DNA of 64,000 nt from contig PNLP01000006.1 of assembly GCA_013823135.1 (NCBI GenBank), positions 1-64,000 of the forward strand, read 5' to 3'. The stretch comes from Planctomycetaceae bacterium. GTDB taxonomy: Bacteria > Planctomycetota > Planctomycetia > Gemmatales > Gemmataceae. Within the stretch, counting starts at the first letter, position 1; every line of letters starts with the position of its first letter. The notes under the pieces were generated by a model that was given only the letters and a program-made list of their open reading frames with translations, was not told the DNA's origin and did no database searches. Shown here one piece after another: positions 1 through 8,788 of the stretch. Both the position numbers and the translations under genes were made by a program.

Positions 1-96
1 ACACGCTTCTCATTAATATGGTTGTGGAAAGACGCAAGCACACTTATGGTGGTCGAACTCGACGCCGAACACCGGGTGGAAGACAACATGGCCTAG
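1..96 (+). CDS. possible 3' end of a gene entering from the left (partial)
   Basis: Frame 1 is open from the first base and ends in TAG at 94-96. Its last residues read VVELDAEHRVEDNMA, which looks like real protein, but only 31 codons are visible and I cannot assign a family. The stop lies exactly where the IS630 element inserted. The original CTAG target already held the TAG, so the insertion would not have truncated this frame. Confidence 0.25.
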   Translation, partial: TRFSLIWLWKDASTLMVVELDAEHRVEDNMA

Positions 97-1181
97 TGTC
101 CTGAGTCGGAAGTCCGTTCACAAACCTTCTTGATCCGTTCCAGAATCGAGTCGGCGTCGGCGACCCAGGTGAACGGCTTGGGATCGACGTTGTGGTTGTC
201 GATGTACTCCTTGATCGCCTCGACGAGCGCCGGGACGCTTCGGAAGGCACCACGACGGATGCGTTTCTCCGTGATCTCGGCGAAGAATCTTTCGATCTGG
301 TTGAGCCACGAACTGCTCGTGGGAATGAAGTGTAGGTGATACATCGGGTGCCGCACCAGCCACCGCTTGACGGCCGGTGTCTTGTGCGTCGCGTAGTTGT
401 CCAGGATCACGTGGATGCTGACACCCGGTTCCGCCTGCAGCGTGTCGTCCAGGCGGTCGAGGAACTTCACGAACTCTTGGTGCCGATGCCGCCGATGACA
501 CTTCCCGATGACTTGCCCGGTAGCCACGTTCAATGCAGCGAACAGGGATGTGGTGCCGTATCGAACGTAGTCGTGCGTGCCGCGTTCAGCTTGACCGGGC
601 GTCATCGGTAGAATCGGTTGGGTGCGGTCGAGGGCCTGAACCTGACTCTTCTCGTCTACCGACAGCACGATGGCCCTTTCCGGCGGCGCGAGGTACAACC
701 CGACGACATCGCGAACCTTCTCGACGAAGTACGGGTCGGTCGAGAACTTGAAGGTCTCAGTGAGGTGTGGTTTCAGACCGAATGCCCGCCAGATGCGGCC
801 GATCGCAGACTGCGACATCCCCGTCGTCCGGGCCATGGTGCGAGTGTTCCAGTGCGTCGCAGCCTTCGGCTTGGTTTCCAGCGTCCGCGTGATCACCCGC
901 TCGACATCGGTATCAGTGACCGTCCGTGGCGTTCCGGGCCGTGGGTCGTCAACCAACCCGTCGAGGCGTCCGGCGAGGAATCGGCTCCGCCAAGTGCCGA
1001 CCGTGGCACCGCAGACGCCGAGGTTGGCCGCCACGGTTTTATTGCTCGGCTCGTCCGCGCAGGCCAAAATGATGCGTGACCGGAGGGCCAGGCGTTGTGA
1101 ACTCTTGGGCCGACTGGCCCACGTTGTCAGCTTCTGACGCTCGTCGGCGGTGAGAAAGAGTTCCGGTTTCGGGCGTGCCAT
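93..1181 (-). CDS. IS630-family DDE transposase
   Basis: Cut-and-paste transposase of about 362 residues. An N-terminal helix-turn-helix part (NKTVAANLGVCGATVGTWRSR) precedes an RNase H-like core. The expected acidic residues are visible in VLSVDEKSQ, VILDNYATHK and FFAEITEKRI. The start at 1181 (MARPKPEL) is chosen because AAAGGAGG lies about eight bases upstream; an earlier in-frame ATG at 1238 would add 19 unlikely residues inside the terminal repeat region. The stop TAG at 93-95 lies outside the element: its T and A come from the duplicated target and its G from the host flank. Confidence 0.93.
   Translation of the reverse strand: MARPKPELFLTADERQKLTTWASRPKSSQRLALRSRIILACADEPSNKTVAANLGVCGATVGTWRSRFLAGRLDGLVDDPRPGTPRTVTDTDVERVITRTLETKPKAATHWNTRTMARTTGMSQSAIGRIWRAFGLKPHLTETFKFSTDPYFVEKVRDVVGLYLAPPERAIVLSVDEKSQVQALDRTQPILPMTPGQAERGTHDYVRYGTTSLFAALNVATGQVIGKCHRRHRHQEFVKFLDRLDDTLQAEPGVSIHVILDNYATHKTPAVKRWLVRHPMYHLHFIPTSSSWLNQIERFFAEITEKRIRRGAFRSVPALVEAIKEYIDNHNVDPKPFTWVADADSILERIKKVCERTSDSGH
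96..118 (+). repeat. IS630 left terminal inverted repeat
   Basis: Starts GTGTCCTGAGTCG. It matches the reverse complement of 1237-1259 except at positions 14 and 19. The adjoining TA at 94-95 is one copy of the target duplication. Confidence 0.9.
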
Positions 1182-1236
1182 ACGGCCTCCTTTGGAGAGA
1201 CCGTAACGGCCGCCGAAAGAAAGCGCAAGGTTAATC

Positions 1237-1259
1237 AACGAACTTTCGACTCAGGACAC
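1237..1259 (-). repeat. IS630 right terminal inverted repeat
   Basis: Reads AACTTTCGACTCAGGACAC at its outer end, mirroring 96-118. It is followed by the second TA copy at 1260-1261. Confidence 0.9.
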
Positions 1260-1261
1260 TA

Positions 1262-1573
1262 GTCTACCGTCACCACCGACCAAATCTGAGACATCTGCCA
1301 GAACGACGGACTCTACCGGCCACCGAAAATCCCTGTCGATCATGGGCACAGAATGATTACACAGGACGGGCAGAGTCTGCAACCGCTCGACTGCGTTACG
1401 AACGTCCAGCCAACGGGAACCGGTGCACACGCCTATCCTGACCTTCGGCTGCTATCTGACCGCAGACGAAAATCTGCCTGACTACACGACAAATTGGTCG
1501 GTCCAGATCATCTACAAGCAGTGACCAGGCCTCCTTACGGACAGCTTTCCGGGGATTGTTGACACTCCAAGAT
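1262..1573. other. gene-poor stretch, possible coding relic
   Basis: No convincing gene lies between the IS element and the mutase. A short plus-strand open stretch ends at about 1524 with LPDYTTNWSVQIIYKQ and then TGA. It could be the eroded C-terminus of a lost gene, but it has no start and no recognisable family. Confidence 0.3.
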
Positions 1574-3586
1574 CTACCTACTTAATTTATCTCCGCCGGG
1601 GGGTGGTGTTTGGCCAACGGTGGCCATCGCGAGCGTCAGGAAGTCAGTCGCGATCTTTTGAACCTGCACATCGACCGCGGCACACGTCGCTTCCCACGTC
1701 GCTTGTGGCGTGCCGGGCTTGCACGGCTCAGATGCCACTTCCATGTATGCCTTCGCTTTCGGCTCCGTGCCGCTTGGTCGGAGGCAGACCTTGGCGGTCA
1801 TACCTCCGGTGCCGCCCAGTCGGAAAATCAGGAAGTTCCGTGCAGCCTTGTCGGTGTCGCCCTTGAACGGTCCCATCCGACCGGTTTCGTCCTGCAAATC
1901 CTCGAAGCCGATGACCTGCAACCCGCCGATCGTCTTGGGCGGTGACTTCCGCATGGCGTCGAGCATGCGCGCCATGTTGACTTTACCTTCGAGGCCCGTC
2001 ATCACGATGTTCAGCAACTCGTTGCGGAAGTAGCCAAACTGTCGGTTCAGGTCGTCGAGATACTCCACGAGCGTGCGACCCTGTCGCTTCTCGTAGAGCG
2101 CGGCTTCCGCGAGCAGCAGAACCGCACAGGCGGAATCCTTGTCGCGAATGCCGGCGGAAACCAGAACGCCGTGGCTTTCCTCGGTGCCGATGATGAAGTC
2201 CGCGACCGTTGCCCGGATGTCGCCATACTGCCCGGTGGCTTCCAACTGTGCGATCACGTCGGCGTGATACTTGAACCCGACGAGCAAATCCGCCACGACT
2301 TGCACGCCGAACGACCGAGCGATTCGCGTGATCTGGCCGGTCGTAACTTCCGTCGTGACGACGAGTGGCGACGTGGGCAGCGACCCGGAGCGGGCCAGTT
2401 GCGACACCTTGAAGTGCGTGAGCAGGGCCGCGATCTCGTTCCCCGTGATGAACCGGAAGTTCCCCTTTCCGTCGGTGCGGGTGTTCGCGAGAGCTCCGAT
2501 CCGGTCTGCGTCGGGGTCGGTGGAAAGTACCAAATCAGCAGAGTGTTCGCGGGCCAGTTTCTCGGCCCGATCCATACACGGGGGCAACTCAGGGTTCGGT
2601 GATCCAGTCACATTCGGGAACTGTCCATCCGGTGTCGCCTGCTCCGGAACGATGATCGGCCGGAAGCCTTGAGCCTCCAGAACTTCACCCGCGCAGAAGC
2701 CGCCACACCCATGCAAGGGAGTGAACACGACGCGGATTTCGTCGAGTTTCGGTGCGGGGATCAGGCTCTCTTTGCGGCACAGTTCGATGTACGCACGGTG
2801 CGGGCCGTCCTGAAGGAGATGCACCTTGCCGCTACGAACAGCGTCCGCGAAGGGGATGTGTTTGATTGTCGTTACTTGATCGACGAACTCGCTCATCAAC
2901 TGGTCTTCGGGCGGTACAGGTTGCGCGCCGAGTTCGTTGTAAAACTTCGAGCCGTTGTCGTCGGGCGGGTTGTGGCTGGCCGTCATGTTCAGGCCGCCGT
3001 GCGCGTGCAAATGGCGGATCGAGAACGAGAGTTCCGGCGTGGCAATGTACCGCTTGCTGTCCGGTGCGAGAATGTGGGACTGGATGCCGTTGGCCGCGTA
3101 CACTCCGGCCGCGTACTGGCAGAACTCGCGGCTCGAGAGGTGCAGTACGGGGTTCGGCAGATCGGGGTTGTAGACTTTCTTCTTGTCCTCGAACTGTCGC
3201 ACGTCAAAGGCAAGCACAACCTGAATCGGGCTGACACCTGGGAATCGCTGCTTGAGGTAGTCGCAGTGGCCCTGCACGCTCGCGCCGAGGGTCCACAGGT
3301 TCATTCGATTCGGCCCGATGCCGACGGACCCGCGACGACCTCCAGTGCCGAACGGCATGATCTGATAGAAGGAATCGAGAAGAATCGACCACTTCGCGTT
3401 CGCGATCAGCCATTCGAGTTGCGGGCGATACGCCGCGAAATCCGGGTTCGTGAGCCATGTCGTGAGGTTGGCTAGCCCCTTTTCCTTGAGCGATGCGTCG
3501 GCATCAATGCCCGCGAACCCGTTGCGTACGGCGGTGAGCAGTTCCATGAAAGCCTCCGAGAACCAAGGGTCATCGAGAGTTGTCAT
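1574..3586 (-). CDS. phospho-sugar mutase (phosphoglucomutase/phosphomannomutase family)
   Basis: Cytoplasmic alpha-D-phosphohexomutase that moves phosphate between C1 and C6 of hexoses via a phosphoserine. Of 670 residues, the four signature loops are visible in order: the phosphoserine loop TASHNPPDDNG near residue 200, the metal loop STDPDADRIG near 355, the sugar-binding GTEESHG near 460, and the phosphate-binding RPSGTEPK near 605. It is longer than most bacterial members (450-580 residues) and closest in layout to the PgcA/PGM2-type group. The exact substrate (glucose, mannose or ribose phosphate) cannot be read from sequence. It is divergent from mnmG with only 42 bases between the assigned starts, so the two promoters must overlap. 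The ribosome site is weak. Confidence 0.93.
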   Translation of the reverse strand: MTTLDDPWFSEAFMELLTAVRNGFAGIDADASLKEKGLANLTTWLTNPDFAAYRPQLEWLIANAKWSILLDSFYQIMPFGTGGRRGSVGIGPNRMNLWTLGASVQGHCDYLKQRFPGVSPIQVVLAFDVRQFEDKKKVYNPDLPNPVLHLSSREFCQYAAGVYAANGIQSHILAPDSKRYIATPELSFSIRHLHAHGGLNMTASHNPPDDNGSKFYNELGAQPVPPEDQLMSEFVDQVTTIKHIPFADAVRSGKVHLLQDGPHRAYIELCRKESLIPAPKLDEIRVVFTPLHGCGGFCAGEVLEAQGFRPIIVPEQATPDGQFPNVTGSPNPELPPCMDRAEKLAREHSADLVLSTDPDADRIGALANTRTDGKGNFRFITGNEIAALLTHFKVSQLARSGSLPTSPLVVTTEVTTGQITRIARSFGVQVVADLLVGFKYHADVIAQLEATGQYGDIRATVADFIIGTEESHGVLVSAGIRDKDSACAVLLLAEAALYEKRQGRTLVEYLDDLNRQFGYFRNELLNIVMTGLEGKVNMARMLDAMRKSPPKTIGGLQVIGFEDLQDETGRMGPFKGDTDKAARNFLIFRLGGTGGMTAKVCLRPSGTEPKAKAYMEVASEPCKPGTPQATWEATCAAVDVQVQKIATDFLTLAMATVGQTPPPGGDKLSR

Positions 3587-3628
3587 ATCCGGCGCAAGGC
3601 TTCACCGCGAGGGTGAGTCGGCGGTATC

Positions 3629-5485
3629 ATGAGGCTAATCGTTCATTTTGCGGGGGTTGCTGTGCAGTTGACGTATCAATTTGATGTGGTCGTGGTCGGG
3701 GCAGGGCACGCGGGGACCGAGGCCGCGATGGCATCCGCACGCCTTGGCCTGAAGACGTGTTTGCTGACGATGAATGCCGACGCCGTGGCCCAGATGAGCT
3801 GCAACCCTGCGATTGGCGGAGTCGCGAAGGGCCAGATTGTTCGCGAAATCGACGCTCTTGGTGGCGTCATGGGCAAATGCACCGACGCCAGCGGAATCCA
3901 GTTTCGCGTGCTGAACCTGTCGAAGGGGCCGGCGATGCACTCGCCGCGCGCCCAGTGTGACAAGAAGCTCTATCAATTCACGATGAAGCGCTGGGTGGAG
4001 GATCAAGAGAACCTGACATTGCGACAGGAACTGGTCGAGGGTTTGCTACTTGAAGCCGCTAGCGGCTACGCAGGCAAGCGTGCTGTCGGGGTCGTCACCC
4101 GTGGCGACACGATCTACCGCGCCGGCGCGGTTATTCTGACCACTGGCACGTTCCTCAAAGCGATCATGCACACCGGCGAGGCGAAGACCGTGGGCGGGCG
4201 TGCCGGAGACAACTCTGCCGAAGGAATGAGCGATAGCCTGGCGTCGGCGGGGTTCGAGTTGGCCCGCTTCAAGACCGGAACGCCCTGTCGGCTCAATGGG
4301 CGAACGATCGACTTCTCGAAGTGTGACGTTCAACCCGGCGACAACCCGCCGCGGCCGTTCAGCTTCTCCACTGAGAAAATCACCGTTCCCCAGTTAGTGT
4401 GCCATTCCACGCACACGACGCAGGCGGTTCACGACATTATCCGGGCGAACCTCGACCGTGCGCCGATGTACTCCGGACAGATTTCCGGTCGCGGGCCACG
4501 CTACTGCCCCTCTATAGAGGACAAGGTCGTTCGGTTCGCGGACAAGGACTCACACCTCATCTTCCTGGAACCGGAAGGATTGAACACCCGCGAGTATTAC
4601 TGCAACGGCATCAGCACAAGCCTTCCGAAGGACGTGCAAGCCGCGATGCTCAAGCTCATTCCCGGGCTGGAGAACGCGGAGGTGATGCGCTGGGGGTACG
4701 CCGTCGAGTACGATTACGCCCCTCCCACCCAGCTTCACCCAACACTCGAAACCAAGCCGGTTGCCGGGCTTTACTTTGCCGGGCAGATCAACGGCACAAC
4801 CGGTTACGAGGAAGCCGCCGCTCAGGGGCTCATGGCCGGGCTGAATGCTGCACTCAAACTGAAGGGCGAGCCGCCGCTCGTCATCGACCGCAGCCAGGCT
4901 TACATCGGGGTGCTCATCGACGACCTCGTTACTAAAGGGGTGGACGAGCCGTATCGCATGTTCACGTCACGGGCCGAGTACCGGCTTCTGTTACGGCACG
5001 ACAACGCCGACCGCCGTCTCACGGCGATCGGTCGGCGGGTTGGCTCCGTCTCGGATGCGGAATGGGAGCGCTACCAGATGAAAGAGCAGGGGATCGCGGA
5101 CCTGCAACTGTACCTGAAGCAGAACCGCAGTGATGGCGACAGCCTCGAAACGTGGCTTCGCAGAACAAGCGTCGAATGGGCCGCCATGTGCGAGCGGCAT
5201 CCTGCGCTGCGTGCGTGGGATGCCCGACCCGATGTGGTCGAGCAGGTCGTGGTGGAAGCGAAGTATAGTGGGTACGTGGATCGGCAGACTGTTGAGGTTG
5301 AGCGGTTTCGACGGATGGAAGATCGGCGCATCCCAACTCATTTCGACTACGCGGCAGTCCCCCAGTTGAGGGTTGAGGCACGTGAGAAGTTCTCGCGTGT
5401 TCGGCCCGCCAGCGTGGGTCAGGCGAGCCGCATCAGTGGCATCACCCCGGCAGACTTAGCAGTGCTGTTGTTTTATCTGGGATGA
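3629..5485 (+). CDS. mnmG: tRNA uridine-5-carboxymethylaminomethyl modification enzyme MnmG (GidA)
   Basis: FAD-dependent subunit of the MnmE-MnmG complex that modifies the wobble uridine (U34) of certain tRNAs. Visible family marks: the N-terminal FAD motif [61 protein letters not shown] and [20 protein letters not shown]. The length of 618 residues is normal. ATG at 3629 is listed, but family members usually begin about seven residues before the FAD motif, so GTG at 3662 (behind GGGGG) or TTG at 3668 may be the true start. No rsmG (gidB) or mnmE lies next to it. Confidence 0.97.
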   Translation: MRLIVHFAGVAVQLTYQFDVVVVGAGHAGTEAAMASARLGLKTCLLTMNADAVAQMSCNPAIGGVAKGQIVREIDALGGVMGKCTDASGIQFRVLNLSKGPAMHSPRAQCDKKLYQFTMKRWVEDQENLTLRQELVEGLLLEAASGYAGKRAVGVVTRGDTIYRAGAVILTTGTFLKAIMHTGEAKTVGGRAGDNSAEGMSDSLASAGFELARFKTGTPCRLNGRTIDFSKCDVQPGDNPPRPFSFSTEKITVPQLVCHSTHTTQAVHDIIRANLDRAPMYSGQISGRGPRYCPSIEDKVVRFADKDSHLIFLEPEGLNTREYYCNGISTSLPKDVQAAMLKLIPGLENAEVMRWGYAVEYDYAPPTQLHPTLETKPVAGLYFAGQINGTTGYEEAAAQGLMAGLNAALKLKGEPPLVIDRSQAYIGVLIDDLVTKGVDEPYRMFTSRAEYRLLLRHDNADRRLTAIGRRVGSVSDAEWERYQMKEQGIADLQLYLKQNRSDGDSLETWLRRTSVEWAAMCERHPALRAWDARPDVVEQVVVEAKYSGYVDRQTVEVERFRRMEDRRIPTHFDYAAVPQLRVEAREKFSRVRPASVGQASRISGITPADLAVLLFYLG

Positions 5486-6241
5486 GTGGTTATGGGGGGT
5501 TCGTCCGCAGGGGAAAGCCGGGTAGCCGGAGTAACCCTAGCAGGAACGGGACTTCGCTGCGAGAACGTGCGAACTCAGCAGTTATGCGTCGCGCCGGAAA
5601 ATTTCCCCCTCCGGCGGCGCGGCCGAGCGGCGTGGCACTCTGGGGTTGACAATTCACGAAGAGTTTCTCCACTCGCCATTTGACCCGCCGTGGGAAAATG
5701 GCAAAATGGAGCAACCTGCGTGGGCTGTGCAGCCGATGATTGTTACGACCGAGTCGGCAACCTGGCCACGGTGTGGAACCGGGGCAGGTTGTGAATGCGA
5801 CAGCCCACACTGGGGAAGGCGACGGTTCGTCCGAACGAATCGGTTGGCAGTGACGGTTAGCCCGACACTGCCGACTGGGGTAGAGCGTCAGGAGACGAAG
5901 AAGCGGCAAGCCTGGGAAGGGCTGCCGGTCGTGCGAAGGAACGCCAGTTCGGGAACCGGGATTACCCCGGCGGAATGGACCCCTTCGCGTTGATCGGCCA
6001 CTCACCCAAGTTAACATGGATGTGGGTGGTTTACCCCTCTAGCCAACTTCGCTTCTGCAATCGCCCACGCGAGGACAACCCAACCACCTTCCCCTCCTTG
6101 CGCCGCCTTTCGGGACGTCGCTGGGTTGCGTAGGTTGTCAGCGATTCACGGATGGATTCCGGTCCACGCCTCGGCTCGGTCGCACAGCCGACGCGGACCT
6201 CTTTCATGCGAGCCGGCCGCGCCGGCAAGGTAGACGAGCGT
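5486..6241. other. 756-base gene-free region rich in inverted repeats
   Basis: No ORF here has protein-like composition. From about 5720 to 5980 the DNA can pair with itself repeatedly: GTGGGCTG near 5722 with CAGCCCAC at 5801-5808; GTGTGG 5771-5776 with CCACAC 5805-5810; an eight-pair stem 5823-5830/5835-5842 (one wobble) closed by a CCGA loop; directly after it a ten-pair stem 5843-5852/5866-5875 (one wobble); and CCGGG/CCCGG near 5960. This looks like a structured RNA or a long leader, but I recognise no known family: no RNase P GAGGAAAGUCC core, no tmRNA ends and no SRP loop. Confidence 0.4.
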
Positions 6242-6823
6242 ATGAAGACCGTGTTCACGACCGGCGAGGCCGCCAAAATTTGCAAGGTCTCGCAGCAAAC
6301 CATCATCCGCTGTTTCGACAACGGACAGCTCAAGGGGTTCCGTGTTCCCGGATCCAAGTTCCGGCGAATCCCCCGAGAAGCGCTGTACAAGTTTATGAAG
6401 GACAACGGGATTCCGACTGACGCTTTGGAGAGCGGCAAACGGAAAGTCCTGCTGGTCGACGACGAGCCGGATCTGGTCGCAACCATGAACGAAGCGCTCA
6501 TGGCCGACGGCCGTTTCGAGGTGCGTATCGCGTCCAACGGTTTCGACGCCGGCATGATGGTCAAGGAATACCGCCCGGATCTCATCATCCTCGACGTGAT
6601 GCTGCCCGATATCAACGGCAAGGAAGTTTGCCACCGAGTCCGTGCCGACCCGTCGATGGAAGACGTCCGAATCATCTGCATCTCGGGCATGATCGAGGAC
6701 GACAAGGTCCAGGAACTGAAGCTCGCGGGTGCGGACGACTTCGTTCCGAAGCCCTTCGATGTGGACGTCCTCATCGAGAAGATGTGCGCCCAGCTCGAAA
6801 TCGAGTCGGGTGTGTTGGCCTGA
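6242..6823 (+). CDS. response regulator with N-terminal helix-turn-helix and C-terminal receiver domain
   Basis: About 193 residues. An excisionase/MerR-like helix-turn-helix at residues 3-52 (FTTGEAAKICKVSQQTIIRC, then FRVPGSKFRRIPREALYKF) binds DNA. It is followed by a CheY-like receiver with the acidic pair in LLVDDEPD, the phospho-acceptor Asp118 in LIILDVMLP, the ISGM switch residue and the lysine of VPKPFD. Having the DNA-binding domain before the receiver is the reverse of most regulators. ATG at 6242 is preferred over the upstream frame extension because homology begins at MKTVFTTGEA. The histidine kinase follows after 98 bases, so the two probably form a pair. Confidence 0.88.
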   Translation: MKTVFTTGEAAKICKVSQQTIIRCFDNGQLKGFRVPGSKFRRIPREALYKFMKDNGIPTDALESGKRKVLLVDDEPDLVATMNEALMADGRFEVRIASNGFDAGMMVKEYRPDLIILDVMLPDINGKEVCHRVRADPSMEDVRIICISGMIEDDKVQELKLAGADDFVPKPFDVDVLIEKMCAQLEIESGVLA

Positions 6824-6826
6824 GCG

Positions 6827-6908
6827 GGAATTGTGGATTGCGGAAATTGGATAGCGGCTGGCAAGCTGTTCTCTGAGTTCCGCAATCCGAATTCCACAAT
6901 CCGCAATC
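6827..6908. repeat. ATT-rich intergenic hairpin repeat, copy 1
   Basis: Lies between the regulator and kinase genes. The left arm GGAATTGTGGATTGCGGAA (6827-6845) pairs with TTCCGCAATCCGAATTCC (6878-6895). A second, shifted copy of the same words (CACAATCCGCAATC) follows directly. The base composition is clearly lower in GC than the flanking genes. The style matches the element at 62372-62455. Confidence 0.7.
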
Positions 6909-6921
6909 GAAGGAGTGTCCC

Positions 6922-8598
6922 GTGCCACGGAAGGCGGCGGGCCGGGTCGCGGTTGAACTGCCGTGGCTCTGCCCTAACACCGACAGTCTGATCGCACTCG
7001 CCGATGCCCCGGCGACCGTGCCCGGCTTGTCGGCCACCGACCCGGCGCTATCAATCTTCCTTTTTCGCTTTGCTCAGTTCGCTCCGGAACCCACGCCGTT
7101 TGATCTAGCGGCAGGTGCCGTCTTCGCGGCCACGCTTCCCGACACTGCTGCTGCCTATCTGGCCACAGCGAGCCTCGGCATTCTCCCGACCAACTCACCC
7201 GCTCAGACTCGAGTTCGGCAGGTTACTGGCCGTGCGGCACAGATCGCCGAGAAACTGGCCAAAATCACACGGGTTGCTCCCGTGAACGCGGTGGTCGCTG
7301 CCGCCCGCCTTGCACCACTTGGTTGGTACGCCGTTTCTGCTATCGATCAATCCGATGCTTCGGATTTGCTCAAAAACCCGGATTTTGCCGCCCGCCCCAC
7401 AGAAGTTCAATCGGAACTGTGGGGTTTGGATCACGCCTCGATCACGCGCCGACTCGCGACTCGGTGGCGACTCCCACTCTGGCTGTCCACGACAATCGGT
7501 TGCCTAACGCTCCCGATGCGTGTTGCCGCGCACCTGGCTTCTCATCGCGATATCTTCGCGATCGTGCAGCTTGCGGTTCTGGAAGCCGAGGCTCAGGGGC
7601 CGACACTCGGGCTGACCCACGGTGCCGACCGAGCTGAAGTTCTCGATTACCTCCACCTCGACGAACAGTCGATGCGTGACGTCGTCGCTTCGTTGCCGGA
7701 GCCGATCGTTCACGTCGAGGTATCGAACCAGCCCAACGATCCCTACCGGATCCCGTTACTCCGTAACCTGCTCAAGATGGCTGCGGAGAGCCGACGGCGG
7801 AACGGACCTGCTCTGATCGCTCGGCTAGAGGAGCACGTTGATCAGTTGCACGGAGTCGCAGCCGAGCTTGGTGATCAAGTTGGGGATCGACTCTGGGAAG
7901 CGAAGTTGGTTGCGCTCGCGGAGCTTGCTGCCGGGGCTGGGCACGAGATCAACAACCCACTCGCGGTGATTTCGACGAACGCGCAACGCCTTCTTCGGAC
8001 AGAATCCGATCCCGAGCGGTCGGATTCTCTGCGATGCGTGATGCGTCAGACTCAGCGAATTGCTGGTATCCTGCGCGAGTTGATGCAGTTCGCCCGACCA
8101 CCAAAGCCAGAAACGCGGGTCTTTGCCGTATCCGAACTTTTCGAGGGCGCACGAGCCGCGGTTGAACCACTCCTGATCGAACGAAATGTCCGACTCGATG
8201 TGGAAAAAATCAATAGCGACGTTGAAATTGATGGTGATCCAACACAGCTGCGACAGGCACTGACCGCCGTAGCACGAAACGCGATTGAGGCCGTGTCTTC
8301 AGGTGGTTGGGTAAAGTTGTGTTGTTCTGCACCGGAACAAGGGGATGTGGTCACTATTGCCGTTGAGGACAGTGGCCCTGGTCTGACGCCTGAGATCGCT
8401 GCTCACGCATTCGACCCGTTTTACTCAGGTCGCTCTGCTGGTCGCGGTTGTGGTCTCGGGTTATCGACAGCCTGGCAAATTCTCCGTCAGAATGGCGGTG
8501 AGTTACGTCATGATAGCCCTTCGGGTGGTCCGACCCGCTTCGTCATGACCATTAAGCGTGCCTGCGGTCATGAAATCCTCACCTTGCGATCAGCCTGA
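6922..8598 (+). CDS. soluble sensor histidine kinase with HDOD-like N-terminal region
   Basis: 558 residues starting with GTG behind AAGGAG, eight bases upstream. Residues about 50-290 resemble an HDOD domain (GLDHASITRRLATRWRLP, then ASHRDIFAIVQLAVLEAEA). Next come a dimerisation/phosphoacceptor helix with His341 in GHEINNPLAVIS and a GHKL ATPase: the N box ARNAIEAV, the G1 box VEDSGPGLTPE, and the G2 region GRGCGLGLSTAWQI. No membrane segment is visible, so it should sense a cytoplasmic signal. It probably phosphorylates the receiver encoded just upstream. The HDOD assignment is by pattern only and is less certain than the kinase. Confidence 0.88.
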   Translation: MPRKAAGRVAVELPWLCPNTDSLIALADAPATVPGLSATDPALSIFLFRFAQFAPEPTPFDLAAGAVFAATLPDTAAAYLATASLGILPTNSPAQTRVRQVTGRAAQIAEKLAKITRVAPVNAVVAAARLAPLGWYAVSAIDQSDASDLLKNPDFAARPTEVQSELWGLDHASITRRLATRWRLPLWLSTTIGCLTLPMRVAAHLASHRDIFAIVQLAVLEAEAQGPTLGLTHGADRAEVLDYLHLDEQSMRDVVASLPEPIVHVEVSNQPNDPYRIPLLRNLLKMAAESRRRNGPALIARLEEHVDQLHGVAAELGDQVGDRLWEAKLVALAELAAGAGHEINNPLAVISTNAQRLLRTESDPERSDSLRCVMRQTQRIAGILRELMQFARPPKPETRVFAVSELFEGARAAVEPLLIERNVRLDVEKINSDVEIDGDPTQLRQALTAVARNAIEAVSSGGWVKLCCSAPEQGDVVTIAVEDSGPGLTPEIAAHAFDPFYSGRSAGRGCGLGLSTAWQILRQNGGELRHDSPSGGPTRFVMTIKRACGHEILTLRSA

Positions 8599-8652
8599 AG
8601 GTTCCCAACTCCGCCGCCACCCATCTGCTGGTTTGGTAATTTGGGATATATG

Positions 8653-8670
8653 GGTATTTTGGATAATACC
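8653..8670. promoter_or_regulatory. small dyad upstream of comF-like gene
   Basis: GGTATT-TTGGAT-AATACC lies in an AT-rich patch within the 190 bases before the comF-like gene. It could be an operator or a weak hairpin. Nothing else was seen in this gap. Confidence 0.25.
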
Positions 8671-8788
8671 GCGAGGTGAGATTACTTCGGTTGCATTGAG
8701 AATCCCATCATTTCGTCCCTTGCTGGTGAAATTCGACTCCGTTACCCTCGAGTGAGTTGTTGTCCCAACATCGTAGTTGGTGGCGAGC

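Larger units (their letters stand above)
96..1259 (-). mobile_element. IS630-family insertion sequence, complete
   Basis: A 1164-bp element bounded by near-perfect terminal inverted repeats (21 of 23 bases match) and flanked on both sides by a TA dinucleotide (94-95 and 1260-1261). Rejoining the flanks restores CTAG, the target that IS630 elements are known to prefer. One DDE transposase gene fills almost the whole element. Intact ends, an intact ORF and a clean TA duplication suggest a recent, possibly active insertion. Confidence 0.92.

Noticed and set aside
2669..3475. 268-codon plus-strand frame opposite the mutase
   Set aside because: Exact antisense of a well-supported gene; no motif.
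5646..5651. TTGACA as a -35 box
   Set aside because: No acceptable -10 at 16-18 bases downstream and no gene follows at a sensible distance.
5780..5920. Words recalling a cobalamin riboswitch (GGGAAGGC, TCAGGAGAC)
   Set aside because: Order and spacing do not match the riboswitch core, the B12-box pattern is incomplete, and no B12-related gene follows.
5490..6017. 175-codon minus-strand frame
   Set aside because: Composition is Arg/Pro/Ser-rich shadow of GC-rich DNA; no ribosome site and no recognisable domain.
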